NCBI RefSeq assembly: GCF_001258055.1
Contig: NZ_CVRM01000031.1
Coordinates: forward strand, 412,574-476,573
Reading direction: 5' to 3'
DNA length: 64,000 nt
From: Phaeobacter italicus
Lineage (GTDB): Bacteria > Pseudomonadota > Alphaproteobacteria > Rhodobacterales > Rhodobacteraceae
Made by a program: the position numbers and the translations under genes. Below the pieces are notes generated by a model, which did no database searches, was not told the origin of the DNA, and saw only the letters and a list, made by a program, of their open reading frames with translations. Shown piece after piece: positions 27,943 through 35,213 of the stretch. Position 1 is the stretch's first letter. Every line of letters starts with the position of its first letter.

Positions 27943-28443
27943 ATGATACGATACGCTTTGAAATGCAAGGACGGACACAGCTTTGAAAGCTGGTTCCAGT
28001 CAGCCGAGGCCTACGACAAGCTGGCGGCGGCGGGCATGGTGTCTTGTGCGATCTGTGGGTCTGACAAGGTCGAAAAGGCCATCATGGCGCCGCGTGTGCG
28101 GCCGGGCCGCAACGCTGTCTCCAAGGTGGGAGAGGCGGAAACCCCTGCATCGGTTCCAGCATCCGCGCCGCCCCCCGCAAAGCCACCTGCGCCTGCGGCT
28201 GGTGCTCTCAGCTCGCCGTCCGGTGATCTGGAGAAGGCGGTCAAGGAACTGCGCAGTCATATTGAAAAAACATCCGATTATGTCGGCAAGGATTTCGTCA
28301 GTGAGGCGCGCAAGATGCATCTGGGGGATTCCCCAGAGCGGGCCATTCACGGCGAGGCCAAACCCGAAGAGGCCAAGGCCTTGATCGAGGAGGGGGTGCC
28401 GGTGGTTCCGCTGCCTTTCCTTCCGAACCGCAAAACGAATTGA
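27943..28443 (+). CDS. DUF1178 family zinc-ribbon-like protein
   Basis: A 166-residue protein with the DUF1178 layout. The N-terminus MIRYALKCKDGHSFESWF and the pair CAIC form a Cys4-like set (Cys8 and CxxC at about 37-40), suggesting a small zinc ribbon. A Pro/Ala linker (about 65-90) follows, then a helical tail ending EEGVPVVPLPFLP, which is typical of the family. The ATG at 27943 fits the family start; a GTG three codons earlier is possible. Function unknown. The SDR gene begins 13 bases after the stop. Confidence 0.9.
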   Translation: MIRYALKCKDGHSFESWFQSAEAYDKLAAAGMVSCAICGSDKVEKAIMAPRVRPGRNAVSKVGEAETPASVPASAPPPAKPPAPAAGALSSPSGDLEKAVKELRSHIEKTSDYVGKDFVSEARKMHLGDSPERAIHGEAKPEEAKALIEEGVPVVPLPFLPNRKTN

Positions 28444-28456
28444 AGGAAGACTATTC

Positions 28457-29098
28457 ATGCATGTCGTAGTGACAGGATCCAGCCGGGGCATTGGCCGCGA
28501 AATGGTCGCCAGGCTGCGCGACGCCGGTCACGAGGTGACTGGCACGTCGCGAGACCATTCTTCGGGCGTGCGCCTTGATGTCACCGATCCCGGCCAGCAG
28601 GCGCGATTTGCGGCGCAGCTCAAGGGGCGCCCGGTGGATCTTCTGGTGTGCAATGCCGGGGTGTATCTCGACAAGTCGATGGCGCTGGAAGATTACTCTG
28701 TCGAAGTCTGGAGCAAGACGCTCGCGGCCAATGTGACGGGTGTTTTTCTCACCGTGCAGGCCCTGTTGCCCAATCTGCGGCTGGCGCAGGATCCGAAGAT
28801 TGCGATCATCTCGTCGCAGATGGCAAGTCACGCGCGGGCGCCGGGGGGCTCGTACGCCTATCGCGCGTCCAAGGCGGCGGCGCTGAATATCGGGCGCAAC
28901 CTGGCGACGGATCTGCTGCCCGAGGGGATTGCCGTCGGCATCTATCATCCCGGCTGGGTCCGCACGGATATGGGCGGCGATGAAGGCGATATTTCCGTCG
29001 AGGAATCGGTCGCGGGGCTGCTGCATGAATTCGATGTGCTCAACACCGACACCACGGGGTGCTTTCACACCTGGGATGGCCGCATCCATCCCTACTAA
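28457..29098 (+). CDS. Short-chain dehydrogenase/reductase
   Basis: A 213-residue NAD(P)-dependent SDR. The Rossmann motif GSSRGIGREMV (residues 7-17), the NAG motif (CNAGVY), the catalytic Ser in ISSQMASH and the YRASKAAA catalytic Tyr/Lys are all present. Its compact size is typical of the CsgA/sniffer-like subgroup. Substrate unknown. It is the last gene of the EcsC-DUF1178-SDR run and ends at a terminator. Confidence 0.9.
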   Translation: MHVVVTGSSRGIGREMVARLRDAGHEVTGTSRDHSSGVRLDVTDPGQQARFAAQLKGRPVDLLVCNAGVYLDKSMALEDYSVEVWSKTLAANVTGVFLTVQALLPNLRLAQDPKIAIISSQMASHARAPGGSYAYRASKAAALNIGRNLATDLLPEGIAVGIYHPGWVRTDMGGDEGDISVEESVAGLLHEFDVLNTDTTGCFHTWDGRIHPY

Positions 29099-29136
29099 CG
29101 GTGGCTGAAGCAACAAAGCTGAACGCGCAAACAAAC

Positions 29137-29174
29137 AAGGCCGGAGCGGGGATGCTCCGGCCTTTGGTTTTTTG
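29137..29174 (+). terminator. Intrinsic terminator after the SDR gene
   Basis: The 9-bp stem GGCCGGAGC / GCTCCGGCC with a 6-base loop is followed by TTTGGTTTTTT, 39 bases after the SDR stop. Confidence 0.9.
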
Positions 29175-29198
29175 TGCGCTGGTTGGCAGCTGCCGGGA

Positions 29199-30986
29199 TT
29201 ATTCCCAGCAGCTGACCAGAACGGTCATGCCATTTGCCTGACGGGTCAATGCCCCGATCGGCAGTGAGGCGACATCAGCGGCTGCGTCACTTGCGCTGAC
29301 ACCGGCGGCTGCGAGTGCGGCGCGCAGGGTCTCTGCGTTGGCAGCAAAGCGCACGCCTTCCGGCAGCTGGGTCGCGCCAGAGTTTTCGCCAAGCAACATG
29401 CCCTGCACGGCACCGTCCTTGGTCAGGATCGGGCCACCTGCGTCACCGGGCTGGCTGCTCAGTTGCAGGCGCGATACGCCAGTGTTGCCCTGCAGGTCCT
29501 TCACATCCTGAAGACTGCCCCAGCTGAGGCTGGGCGCGCCCAGAACGCCTTCATAAGAGAAGCCGGAGACCGCGATGTCAGAGTTCAGTCGCGCCGAGCT
29601 GCTGGCCAGACGGGCAAAGCCCATCGGCGCAAGATCCTGCGCCGGGCGCAGAACTGCAACGCCGGTGGTGGCGTCCACATGGGCGACCTGTGCCTGGTAT
29701 TCATGATCCAGCGTCACGCGGCCACAGCCCTGGACAACATCCGCAGTGGTCACAACGCTGCCCTTGCCATCGACAAAGAAACCAGAGCGCGACAGGCGCG
29801 GTTTGCGCACATCAAGGCCTGCAATCAGGTCAACATCCTGCGGCGCATCTGCCCCGGCTGCCGGATCAAGCACGCCTTCGGTGCGGGCAAAGCTGGCCTT
29901 CATCGCGGCCAGAACCCGCGCGCGGCGGTCTTCGTCGCCAGCGGGCCACACAAGGGTAAAGCCCTTGATTTCGCCATTGGCCAGACGGGCCTCTGTGTAA
30001 GAGACGATATCGCTTCCCTGACCTTCCAGCGTGAAGCTGTTGGAGCCACGTTCGCGCGGGCCGTTGAGGGGCACGATTTCCAGCGTCTGCATGATCTCGT
30101 AAAGACCAAACAGCGTGCCCTGATCTCCGGGCTGGCTGATCAAAAGCACCTGCGCGCCAAGATCGCCGCTGGGGCCGTAGACGGCAAACGGAGATTCGTA
30201 GCGGTCAAACGCCACCTCGCCTGCGGGGATCTGCATGGAGATACCGGCGCGGCTGTCGCGCACCGGAGCCATGCCCACAGAGATCAGCGGCGCGTTGTAT
30301 TCATCCATCAGTGCCTTGCGCTGGGCGGTGGTCAGAACGCCTGTGGGTTCATAGCCGCGCGCGGTTTGCCATTCGGACATGGAACTGCGGGTGCCACGGC
30401 CAAAGGCGCCATCGATGGCCGCGTTGTAAAACCCTGCAGCCTTGAGAGCGATTTGCAGATCCTTACGTTCCTCACCGGTCAGGCGGGCCTCACTGCGGCG
30501 TGCCTCGGCCGGGGTTTCGTCGGGCAGGGTGGACTGGACCTGCTCGGGCGCAGCTTCGTCCGGCGTGTCGGGGGCTTGCGTGACCGCAGCGGGATCAATC
30601 GGTTCGAGATCCGGGGTATCGACAGCAGGCTCTACGACGGTGTTGGTAGTGGCTCCGGTCGGGTAGAACTGATTGCCAAGGTTGCTGCTGAAGGCGATGA
30701 AACTGTCGCGGGGGATCTGGCCTTCGGCGCGGTAGACCTGCAGCACGCGGTCTGCGTCATTGCGGCTGTAGGGGCCAAGCACAATGCCATACCAGCCGCC
30801 GCCGAGCGCAAAGCCCGACACATCCGGAAGCCGGGCAGCGAAGCTCTGCGCTTCGGCGCGGGCCTCTTGCAGGGTGGGGCGCGCCGCGATCTGGATCCAG
30901 ACGGGCTCTTGCGCGCGGGCGGTCCCTGTCATGACAGACACGAAGGTCGTCAGGGACAGCGCGAGCGCGGCTATCAAAGTCTTCAT
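29199..30986 (-). CDS. Exported trypsin-fold protein lacking the catalytic triad
   Basis: A 595-residue exported protein. In order: signal peptide (MKTLIAALALSL...ARAQ, residues 1-26); a SPOR-like region (about 28-105, VWIQIAARPTLQEARAEA); an acidic/proline linker (110-170); a PG_binding_1 domain (172-228, IALKAAGFYNAAIDGAFG); a middle region; and a trypsin-like domain (about 390-560). The protease fold is recognisable but the triad is gone: Asp416 replaces His (TTADVVQGC), Gly442 replaces Asp (TTGVAVLRP) and Ala516 replaces Ser (GDAGGP). It probably binds peptidoglycan and peptides without cutting them. The ATG at 30986 has AGAGG upstream. Divergent from glyQ. Confidence 0.85.
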   Translation of the reverse strand: MKTLIAALALSLTTFVSVMTGTARAQEPVWIQIAARPTLQEARAEAQSFAARLPDVSGFALGGGWYGIVLGPYSRNDADRVLQVYRAEGQIPRDSFIAFSSNLGNQFYPTGATTNTVVEPAVDTPDLEPIDPAAVTQAPDTPDEAAPEQVQSTLPDETPAEARRSEARLTGEERKDLQIALKAAGFYNAAIDGAFGRGTRSSMSEWQTARGYEPTGVLTTAQRKALMDEYNAPLISVGMAPVRDSRAGISMQIPAGEVAFDRYESPFAVYGPSGDLGAQVLLISQPGDQGTLFGLYEIMQTLEIVPLNGPRERGSNSFTLEGQGSDIVSYTEARLANGEIKGFTLVWPAGDEDRRARVLAAMKASFARTEGVLDPAAGADAPQDVDLIAGLDVRKPRLSRSGFFVDGKGSVVTTADVVQGCGRVTLDHEYQAQVAHVDATTGVAVLRPAQDLAPMGFARLASSSARLNSDIAVSGFSYEGVLGAPSLSWGSLQDVKDLQGNTGVSRLQLSSQPGDAGGPILTKDGAVQGMLLGENSGATQLPEGVRFAANAETLRAALAAAGVSASDAAADVASLPIGALTRQANGMTVLVSCWE

Positions 30987-31153
30987 TAAAATGCCTCTGT
31001 GCGGGGTCTCGTTCACTTGGCGCGCAGATAACCATTTTCACACCTCAAATGGAACTCCTCTTCGCAGGGGGAAAAGGGAGGAGGTTGCGCCATTTCTGGC
31101 GGTGTTGCGCCGATGCATGGATTGCTCGGGCCAAAGTTCCGTTCCGATTGGCG

Positions 31154-31167
31154 CCAGAGCGCTCTGG
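31154..31167. promoter_or_regulatory. 14-bp palindrome in divergent promoter region
   Basis: CCAGAGCGCTCTGG is a perfect palindrome in the 300-bp gap between the pseudoprotease gene (minus) and glyQ (plus). It could be an operator; no regulator is known. The rest of the gap shows only promoter-type sequence. Confidence 0.3.
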
Positions 31168-31286
31168 ATTGGGGCGCAGACAGGGCCGTGGCGGGGATCA
31201 GAGCGCGATGTGGCGTTGACCCTGCGCCGGGCGTTGCATAGGAAGAAGCCCGGATTTGCTGCCCCATAGGCCCATAGGGAAGACAC

Positions 31287-32216
31287 ATGACAGAGACCAA
31301 AGGCGCTCCGCGCTCGTTCCAAGAGATCATTCTGCGACTCCAGAGCTACTGGGCCGGCAAGGGCTGTGCCGTGATGCAGCCCTATGACATGGAAGTCGGC
31401 GCAGGCACCTTTCACCCTGCGACCACGCTGCGTTCGCTGGGCTCCAAACCCTGGGCCGCAGCCTATGTGCAGCCGTCGCGCCGCCCTACCGATGGCCGCT
31501 ATGGTGAAAACCCCAACCGGCTGCAGCACTACTACCAGTATCAGGTGCTGATCAAACCGAGCCCGCCGAACCTGCAGGAGCTGTATCTGGGCAGCCTTGA
31601 GGCGATCGGCGTCGATATGGCGATGCATGACATCCGCTTTGTCGAGGACGACTGGGAAAGCCCGACACTGGGCGCCTGGGGGCTGGGCTGGGAAGTCTGG
31701 TGCGATGGCATGGAAGTCAGCCAGTTTACCTATTTCCAGCAGGTCGGCGGCCACGACTGCCACCCGGTCTCGGGCGAGCTGACCTATGGTCTGGAGCGTC
31801 TGGCGATGTACATTCTGGGCGTCGATCACGTGATGGACATGCCCTTCAACGATCCGGATGCGCTGATCCCGCTGTCTTATGGCGACGTGTTCAAGCAGAC
31901 CGAAGAGGAATACGCGCGCTGGAACTTTGATGTGGCCAACACCGAGGTGCTGTTGCGCCACTTCGAGGAGGCCGAAGCCGAATGCGCGGCCATTCTGGCG
32001 CAGGACCATATCGACCCGAAGACCGGCAAGCGCATCATCATGGCGCATCCTGCCTATGACCAGTGCATCAAGGCCAGCCATGTCTTCAACCTGCTTGATG
32101 CCCGCGGTGTGATTTCCGTGACCGAACGCCAGGCCTATATCGGACGTGTGCGGGCACTGGCCAAGCAATGCGCCGATGCCTTTGTGCAGACCGAGGCCGG
32201 CGGCCACGCGGCCTGA
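31287..32216 (+). CDS. glyQ: Glycyl-tRNA synthetase alpha subunit
   Basis: Catalytic class II subunit of the bacterial alpha2beta2 glycyl-tRNA synthetase. The 309-residue protein shows [17 protein letters not shown], the [11 protein letters not shown] block, [20 protein letters not shown] (motif 2 region) and GLERLAMYI (motif 3). A ribosome site GGGAAG lies upstream of the start. glyS is downstream, separated by two small genes, the normal pairing in this group. Confidence 0.98.
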   Translation: MTETKGAPRSFQEIILRLQSYWAGKGCAVMQPYDMEVGAGTFHPATTLRSLGSKPWAAAYVQPSRRPTDGRYGENPNRLQHYYQYQVLIKPSPPNLQELYLGSLEAIGVDMAMHDIRFVEDDWESPTLGAWGLGWEVWCDGMEVSQFTYFQQVGGHDCHPVSGELTYGLERLAMYILGVDHVMDMPFNDPDALIPLSYGDVFKQTEEEYARWNFDVANTEVLLRHFEEAEAECAAILAQDHIDPKTGKRIIMAHPAYDQCIKASHVFNLLDARGVISVTERQAYIGRVRALAKQCADAFVQTEAGGHAA

Positions 32217-32250
32217 GCCCGCCTGACCGCTTTTTCAGGAGATCGCCATC

Positions 32251-32784
32251 ATGGGCAAGTTCCTTTCACTGATCCTGATCCTCTCTGGTCTCGTGGCCGG
32301 GGGGGCGATGTATTACCTGCAGGTCTATGGTTTTTACGAAGACGTAGAGCTGCAGCCGGGTCAGGACGTCATGCTGATGCCTTTGGGCGGGGGAGAGCCT
32401 CTGCCGATCCGCTACAGCGACTTTGAAGCGATTGATGCGGACAGCTCTCCCATCCGTTATCGGGCCTGTTTTTCGACCGAGCTGAAGCCGGAGCAGCTGG
32501 CACAGCTGTTTGTGTTGTCGGACCAGAAACAGCCGCGCAATGCGCCGGGTTGGTTTGATTGTTTCGACGCCGAAGCCATTGGTCAGGCGCTGGCCGAGGG
32601 GCGCGCTGAAAGCTTTCTGTCGGTCAAGAACATCTCATACGGGGTGGACCGGATCGTTGCGGTCACTGACGCGGGGCGTGGCTATGTCTGGCACGAGCTG
32701 AACGATTGCGGCCAGAAGGCATATGACGGCACGGTTGTGGGCGAGGAATGCCCGCCCCGCCCCGAGGCTGTCGAGGGGAACTGA
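32251..32784 (+). CDS. Membrane-anchored protein, DUF6446-like
   Basis: A 177-residue protein with an N-terminal transmembrane anchor (MGKFLSLILILSGLVAGGAM) and a probably periplasmic domain. Four cysteines (CFSTEL, DCFDAE, NDCGQ, GEECPP) could form disulfides. It lies between glyQ and glyS, a position where related bacteria carry a DUF6446 protein; I assign that family from memory of gene order and overall appearance, so it needs a profile search. Function unknown. Its stop overlaps the start of a 25-codon ORF (TGATG). Confidence 0.75.
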   Translation: MGKFLSLILILSGLVAGGAMYYLQVYGFYEDVELQPGQDVMLMPLGGGEPLPIRYSDFEAIDADSSPIRYRACFSTELKPEQLAQLFVLSDQKQPRNAPGWFDCFDAEAIGQALAEGRAESFLSVKNISYGVDRIVAVTDAGRGYVWHELNDCGQKAYDGTVVGEECPPRPEAVEGN

Positions 32785-32861
32785 TGACCACCTGCGCCCT
32801 GTCTGCCCTTTCTCTTCTTATTGCTGCGCCCGGGTGCGCGGCCATCCGTAAGGACATCTGA
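32784..32861 (+). CDS. 25-residue ORF coupled to both neighbours
   Basis: A tiny frame (MTTCALSALSLLIAAPGC then AAIRKDI) whose ATG overlaps the stop of the preceding gene and whose TGA overlaps the glyS ATG, TGATG at both ends. The hydrophobic core SALSLLIAAPGC resembles a signal/lipoprotein leader, but the residues before the Cys are not a good lipobox. The exact double overlap suggests it is translated as part of the glyQ-glyS operon, either as a small membrane peptide or just as a coupling device. Confidence 0.5.
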   Translation: MTTCALSALSLLIAAPGCAAIRKDI

Positions 32862-35092
32862 TGCCTGATCTTCTGATTGAACTGTTTTCCGAGGAAATCC
32901 CGGCCCGCATGCAGGCGCGTGCGGCGGAGGATCTGAAAAAGCGCGTGACCGATGGTCTGGTTGAAGCGGGTCTGACCTATGCCGGCGCGCATGCTCTGTC
33001 GACACCCCGTCGCCTGACGCTGGCGCTGGAGGGGGTGCTGGACCACTCGCCGACCGTGCGCGAAGAACGCAAAGGCCCCAAAGTGGGCGCGCCGGACAAG
33101 GCCATCGAGGGCTTTCTGCGTGGTGCGGGCCTGACACGCGATCAGCTGGAAGAGCGCGACACCCCCAAGGGTGCGGTCTATTTCGCGACCATCGAAAAGG
33201 CTGGTCGCCCGGCGGCTGACATCATTGCCGAGGTGCTGGAAGACACCATCCGCAACTTCCCCTGGCCGAAATCCATGCGCTGGGGGGCTGGTTCGTTGCG
33301 CTGGGTGCGCCCGCTGCATTCCATCCTGTGCATCCTGTCCGCCGAAGATGGCGCAGAAGTTGTGGCGCTGGATATCGACGGGATCACATCCGGCAACACC
33401 ACGCGCGGCCATCGTTTCATGGCACCGGACGAGATCACCGTGTCCAGTTTCGAGGATTACGCAACCAAGCTGAAGCGCGCCTATGTGGTGCTGGACCCGG
33501 CAGAGCGCGAAGCGGCGATCTGGCAGGACGCGACCAATCAGGCCTTTGCGAGCGGACTGGAAGTGGTCGAAGACAAGGGCCTGCTGGCAGAGGTCGCAGG
33601 GCTGGTGGAATGGCCTGTTGTTCTGCTTGGCTCTATCGATGATGAGTTCCTGGAACTGCCGCCGGAGGTGCTGCAAACCTCCATGAAGGAACATCAGAAG
33701 TTCTTCTCTGTGAAGAACCCCAAGACCGGCCGGATCGAGAAATTCGTGACCGTGGCAAACCGCGAGACCGCGGACAACGGCGCGACCATTCTGGCGGGCA
33801 ACCAAAAGGTTCTGTCGGCGCGTCTGGCGGATGCGAAGTTCTTCTGGGAAAACGATCTGCGCACGGCCAAATCCGAAGCAGGCATGAGCGCCTGGGTGGA
33901 CAACCTGTCGAATGTGACCTTCCACAACAAGCTGGGCACACAGGCCGCGCGCATTGACCGCATCGCCGCATTGGCCCGCGAGATTGCCCCGGTGGTGGGT
34001 GCCGACGCCGATCTGGCAGAGCAGGCGGCACGGGTGGCCAAGGCCGATCTGTCGTCCGAAATGGTCTATGAATTCCCCGAACTGCAGGGCCTGATGGGCC
34101 GCTACTATGCAGAGGCTGCGGGGTTGCCTTCGGCTGTTGCCAACGCCTGCGAGCAGCATTACTCGCCGCTTGGCCCGTCGGATGACGTACCGACAGAGTC
34201 GGTGTCTGTGGCCGTTGCACTGGCCGACAAGATGGACACGCTCACCGGGTTCTGGGCGATTGATGAAAAGCCCACCGGTTCCAAGGACCCCTTCGCCCTG
34301 CGCCGCGCCGCGCTGGGGGTGATCCGGCTGGTGCTGAACAACGACGTGCGGGTCCGTCTGGACAGCGTGATTGATGCCCATCTGTTGCGTCATGAGATGG
34401 CACAGAATGGCGATGACCCGGTGGCAACACGCCTGATGCAGGACATGCTGACCGAGATCGCGGATCACGGTGTTTTCGGCTCTGCGGTGCGCACGGTTCT
34501 GGACGCCTTTGACGGCGATCTGCCGAAGCATATCGAACAGCTGAAAGAGCAGCTGCCAGATGTCTCGCGCGATCTTCTGTCCTTCTTCCATGACCGTCTC
34601 AAGGTGTTCCTGCGCGATCAGGGCATTCGCCATGACGTGATTGACGCCTGCATCGCGATGGATGGCAACGACGACCTGACGCTGCTGGTGAAACGCGCCC
34701 GTGCGCTGGAGGATTTCCTGAAATCCGAAGACGGCACCAACCTGTTGCAGGGGTTCAAACGCGCCAACAACATCCTCACGCAGGCCGAGGAAAAGGACGG
34801 CGTGGAATATTCCTATGGCGCGGACAAGAAGTTTGCCGAGGACGACACCGAAAAGGCGCTGTTTGATGCGCTGGCGACCAGCGAAGGGGCGATCTCTTCG
34901 GCCATCGAAGCCGAAGATTTCGCGGCTGCCATGGGCAGCATGGCGGCTCTGCGCGCACCGGTGGATGCGTTTTTTGAGGCGGTGCAGGTCAATTCCGACA
35001 ACGAGGTCGTGCGCCGCAATCGTCTGAACCTTCTCAGCCAGATCCGCAAGGTGGTGGGGCAGGTGGCAGATCTGACCCGGATCGAGGGCTGA
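32861..35092 (+). CDS. glyS: Glycyl-tRNA synthetase beta subunit
   Basis: The tRNA-binding beta subunit (743 residues) that pairs with GlyQ. The N-terminus MPDLLIELFSEEIPARMQ is the family signature, the HD-like segment and the MKEHQKFFSV motif follow, and the C-terminal anticodon-binding region includes VNSDNEVVRRNRLNLLSQI. Its length is slightly above that of E. coli GlyS. Start is coupled (TGATG) to the 25-codon ORF. A terminator follows the stop by 35 bases. Confidence 0.98.
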   Translation: MPDLLIELFSEEIPARMQARAAEDLKKRVTDGLVEAGLTYAGAHALSTPRRLTLALEGVLDHSPTVREERKGPKVGAPDKAIEGFLRGAGLTRDQLEERDTPKGAVYFATIEKAGRPAADIIAEVLEDTIRNFPWPKSMRWGAGSLRWVRPLHSILCILSAEDGAEVVALDIDGITSGNTTRGHRFMAPDEITVSSFEDYATKLKRAYVVLDPAEREAAIWQDATNQAFASGLEVVEDKGLLAEVAGLVEWPVVLLGSIDDEFLELPPEVLQTSMKEHQKFFSVKNPKTGRIEKFVTVANRETADNGATILAGNQKVLSARLADAKFFWENDLRTAKSEAGMSAWVDNLSNVTFHNKLGTQAARIDRIAALAREIAPVVGADADLAEQAARVAKADLSSEMVYEFPELQGLMGRYYAEAAGLPSAVANACEQHYSPLGPSDDVPTESVSVAVALADKMDTLTGFWAIDEKPTGSKDPFALRRAALGVIRLVLNNDVRVRLDSVIDAHLLRHEMAQNGDDPVATRLMQDMLTEIADHGVFGSAVRTVLDAFDGDLPKHIEQLKEQLPDVSRDLLSFFHDRLKVFLRDQGIRHDVIDACIAMDGNDDLTLLVKRARALEDFLKSEDGTNLLQGFKRANNILTQAEEKDGVEYSYGADKKFAEDDTEKALFDALATSEGAISSAIEAEDFAAAMGSMAALRAPVDAFFEAVQVNSDNEVVRRNRLNLLSQIRKVVGQVADLTRIEG

Positions 35093-35124
35093 GCACTGCT
35101 CTTTTGACCTTTTGTAAGGTTCTG

Positions 35125-35159
35125 AAAACCGGCGGCCCACGCGGCGCGCCGGTTTTTTA
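35125..35159 (+). terminator. Intrinsic terminator after glyS
   Basis: The stem ACCGGCG / CGCCGGT with a 12-base loop, preceded by AAA and followed by TTTTT, lies just past the glyS stop. Confidence 0.85.
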
Positions 35160-35213
35160 TGCTGACGGGGCTTGCGCTTTTCCTTGCGGGGATGTGTCAG
35201 CGGTTTATGCTGC

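Noticed and set aside
29463..30989. A 508-codon plus-strand frame over the pseudoprotease gene
   Set aside because: The minus-strand protein has a signal peptide and recognised domains; the plus frame has none and unusual composition.
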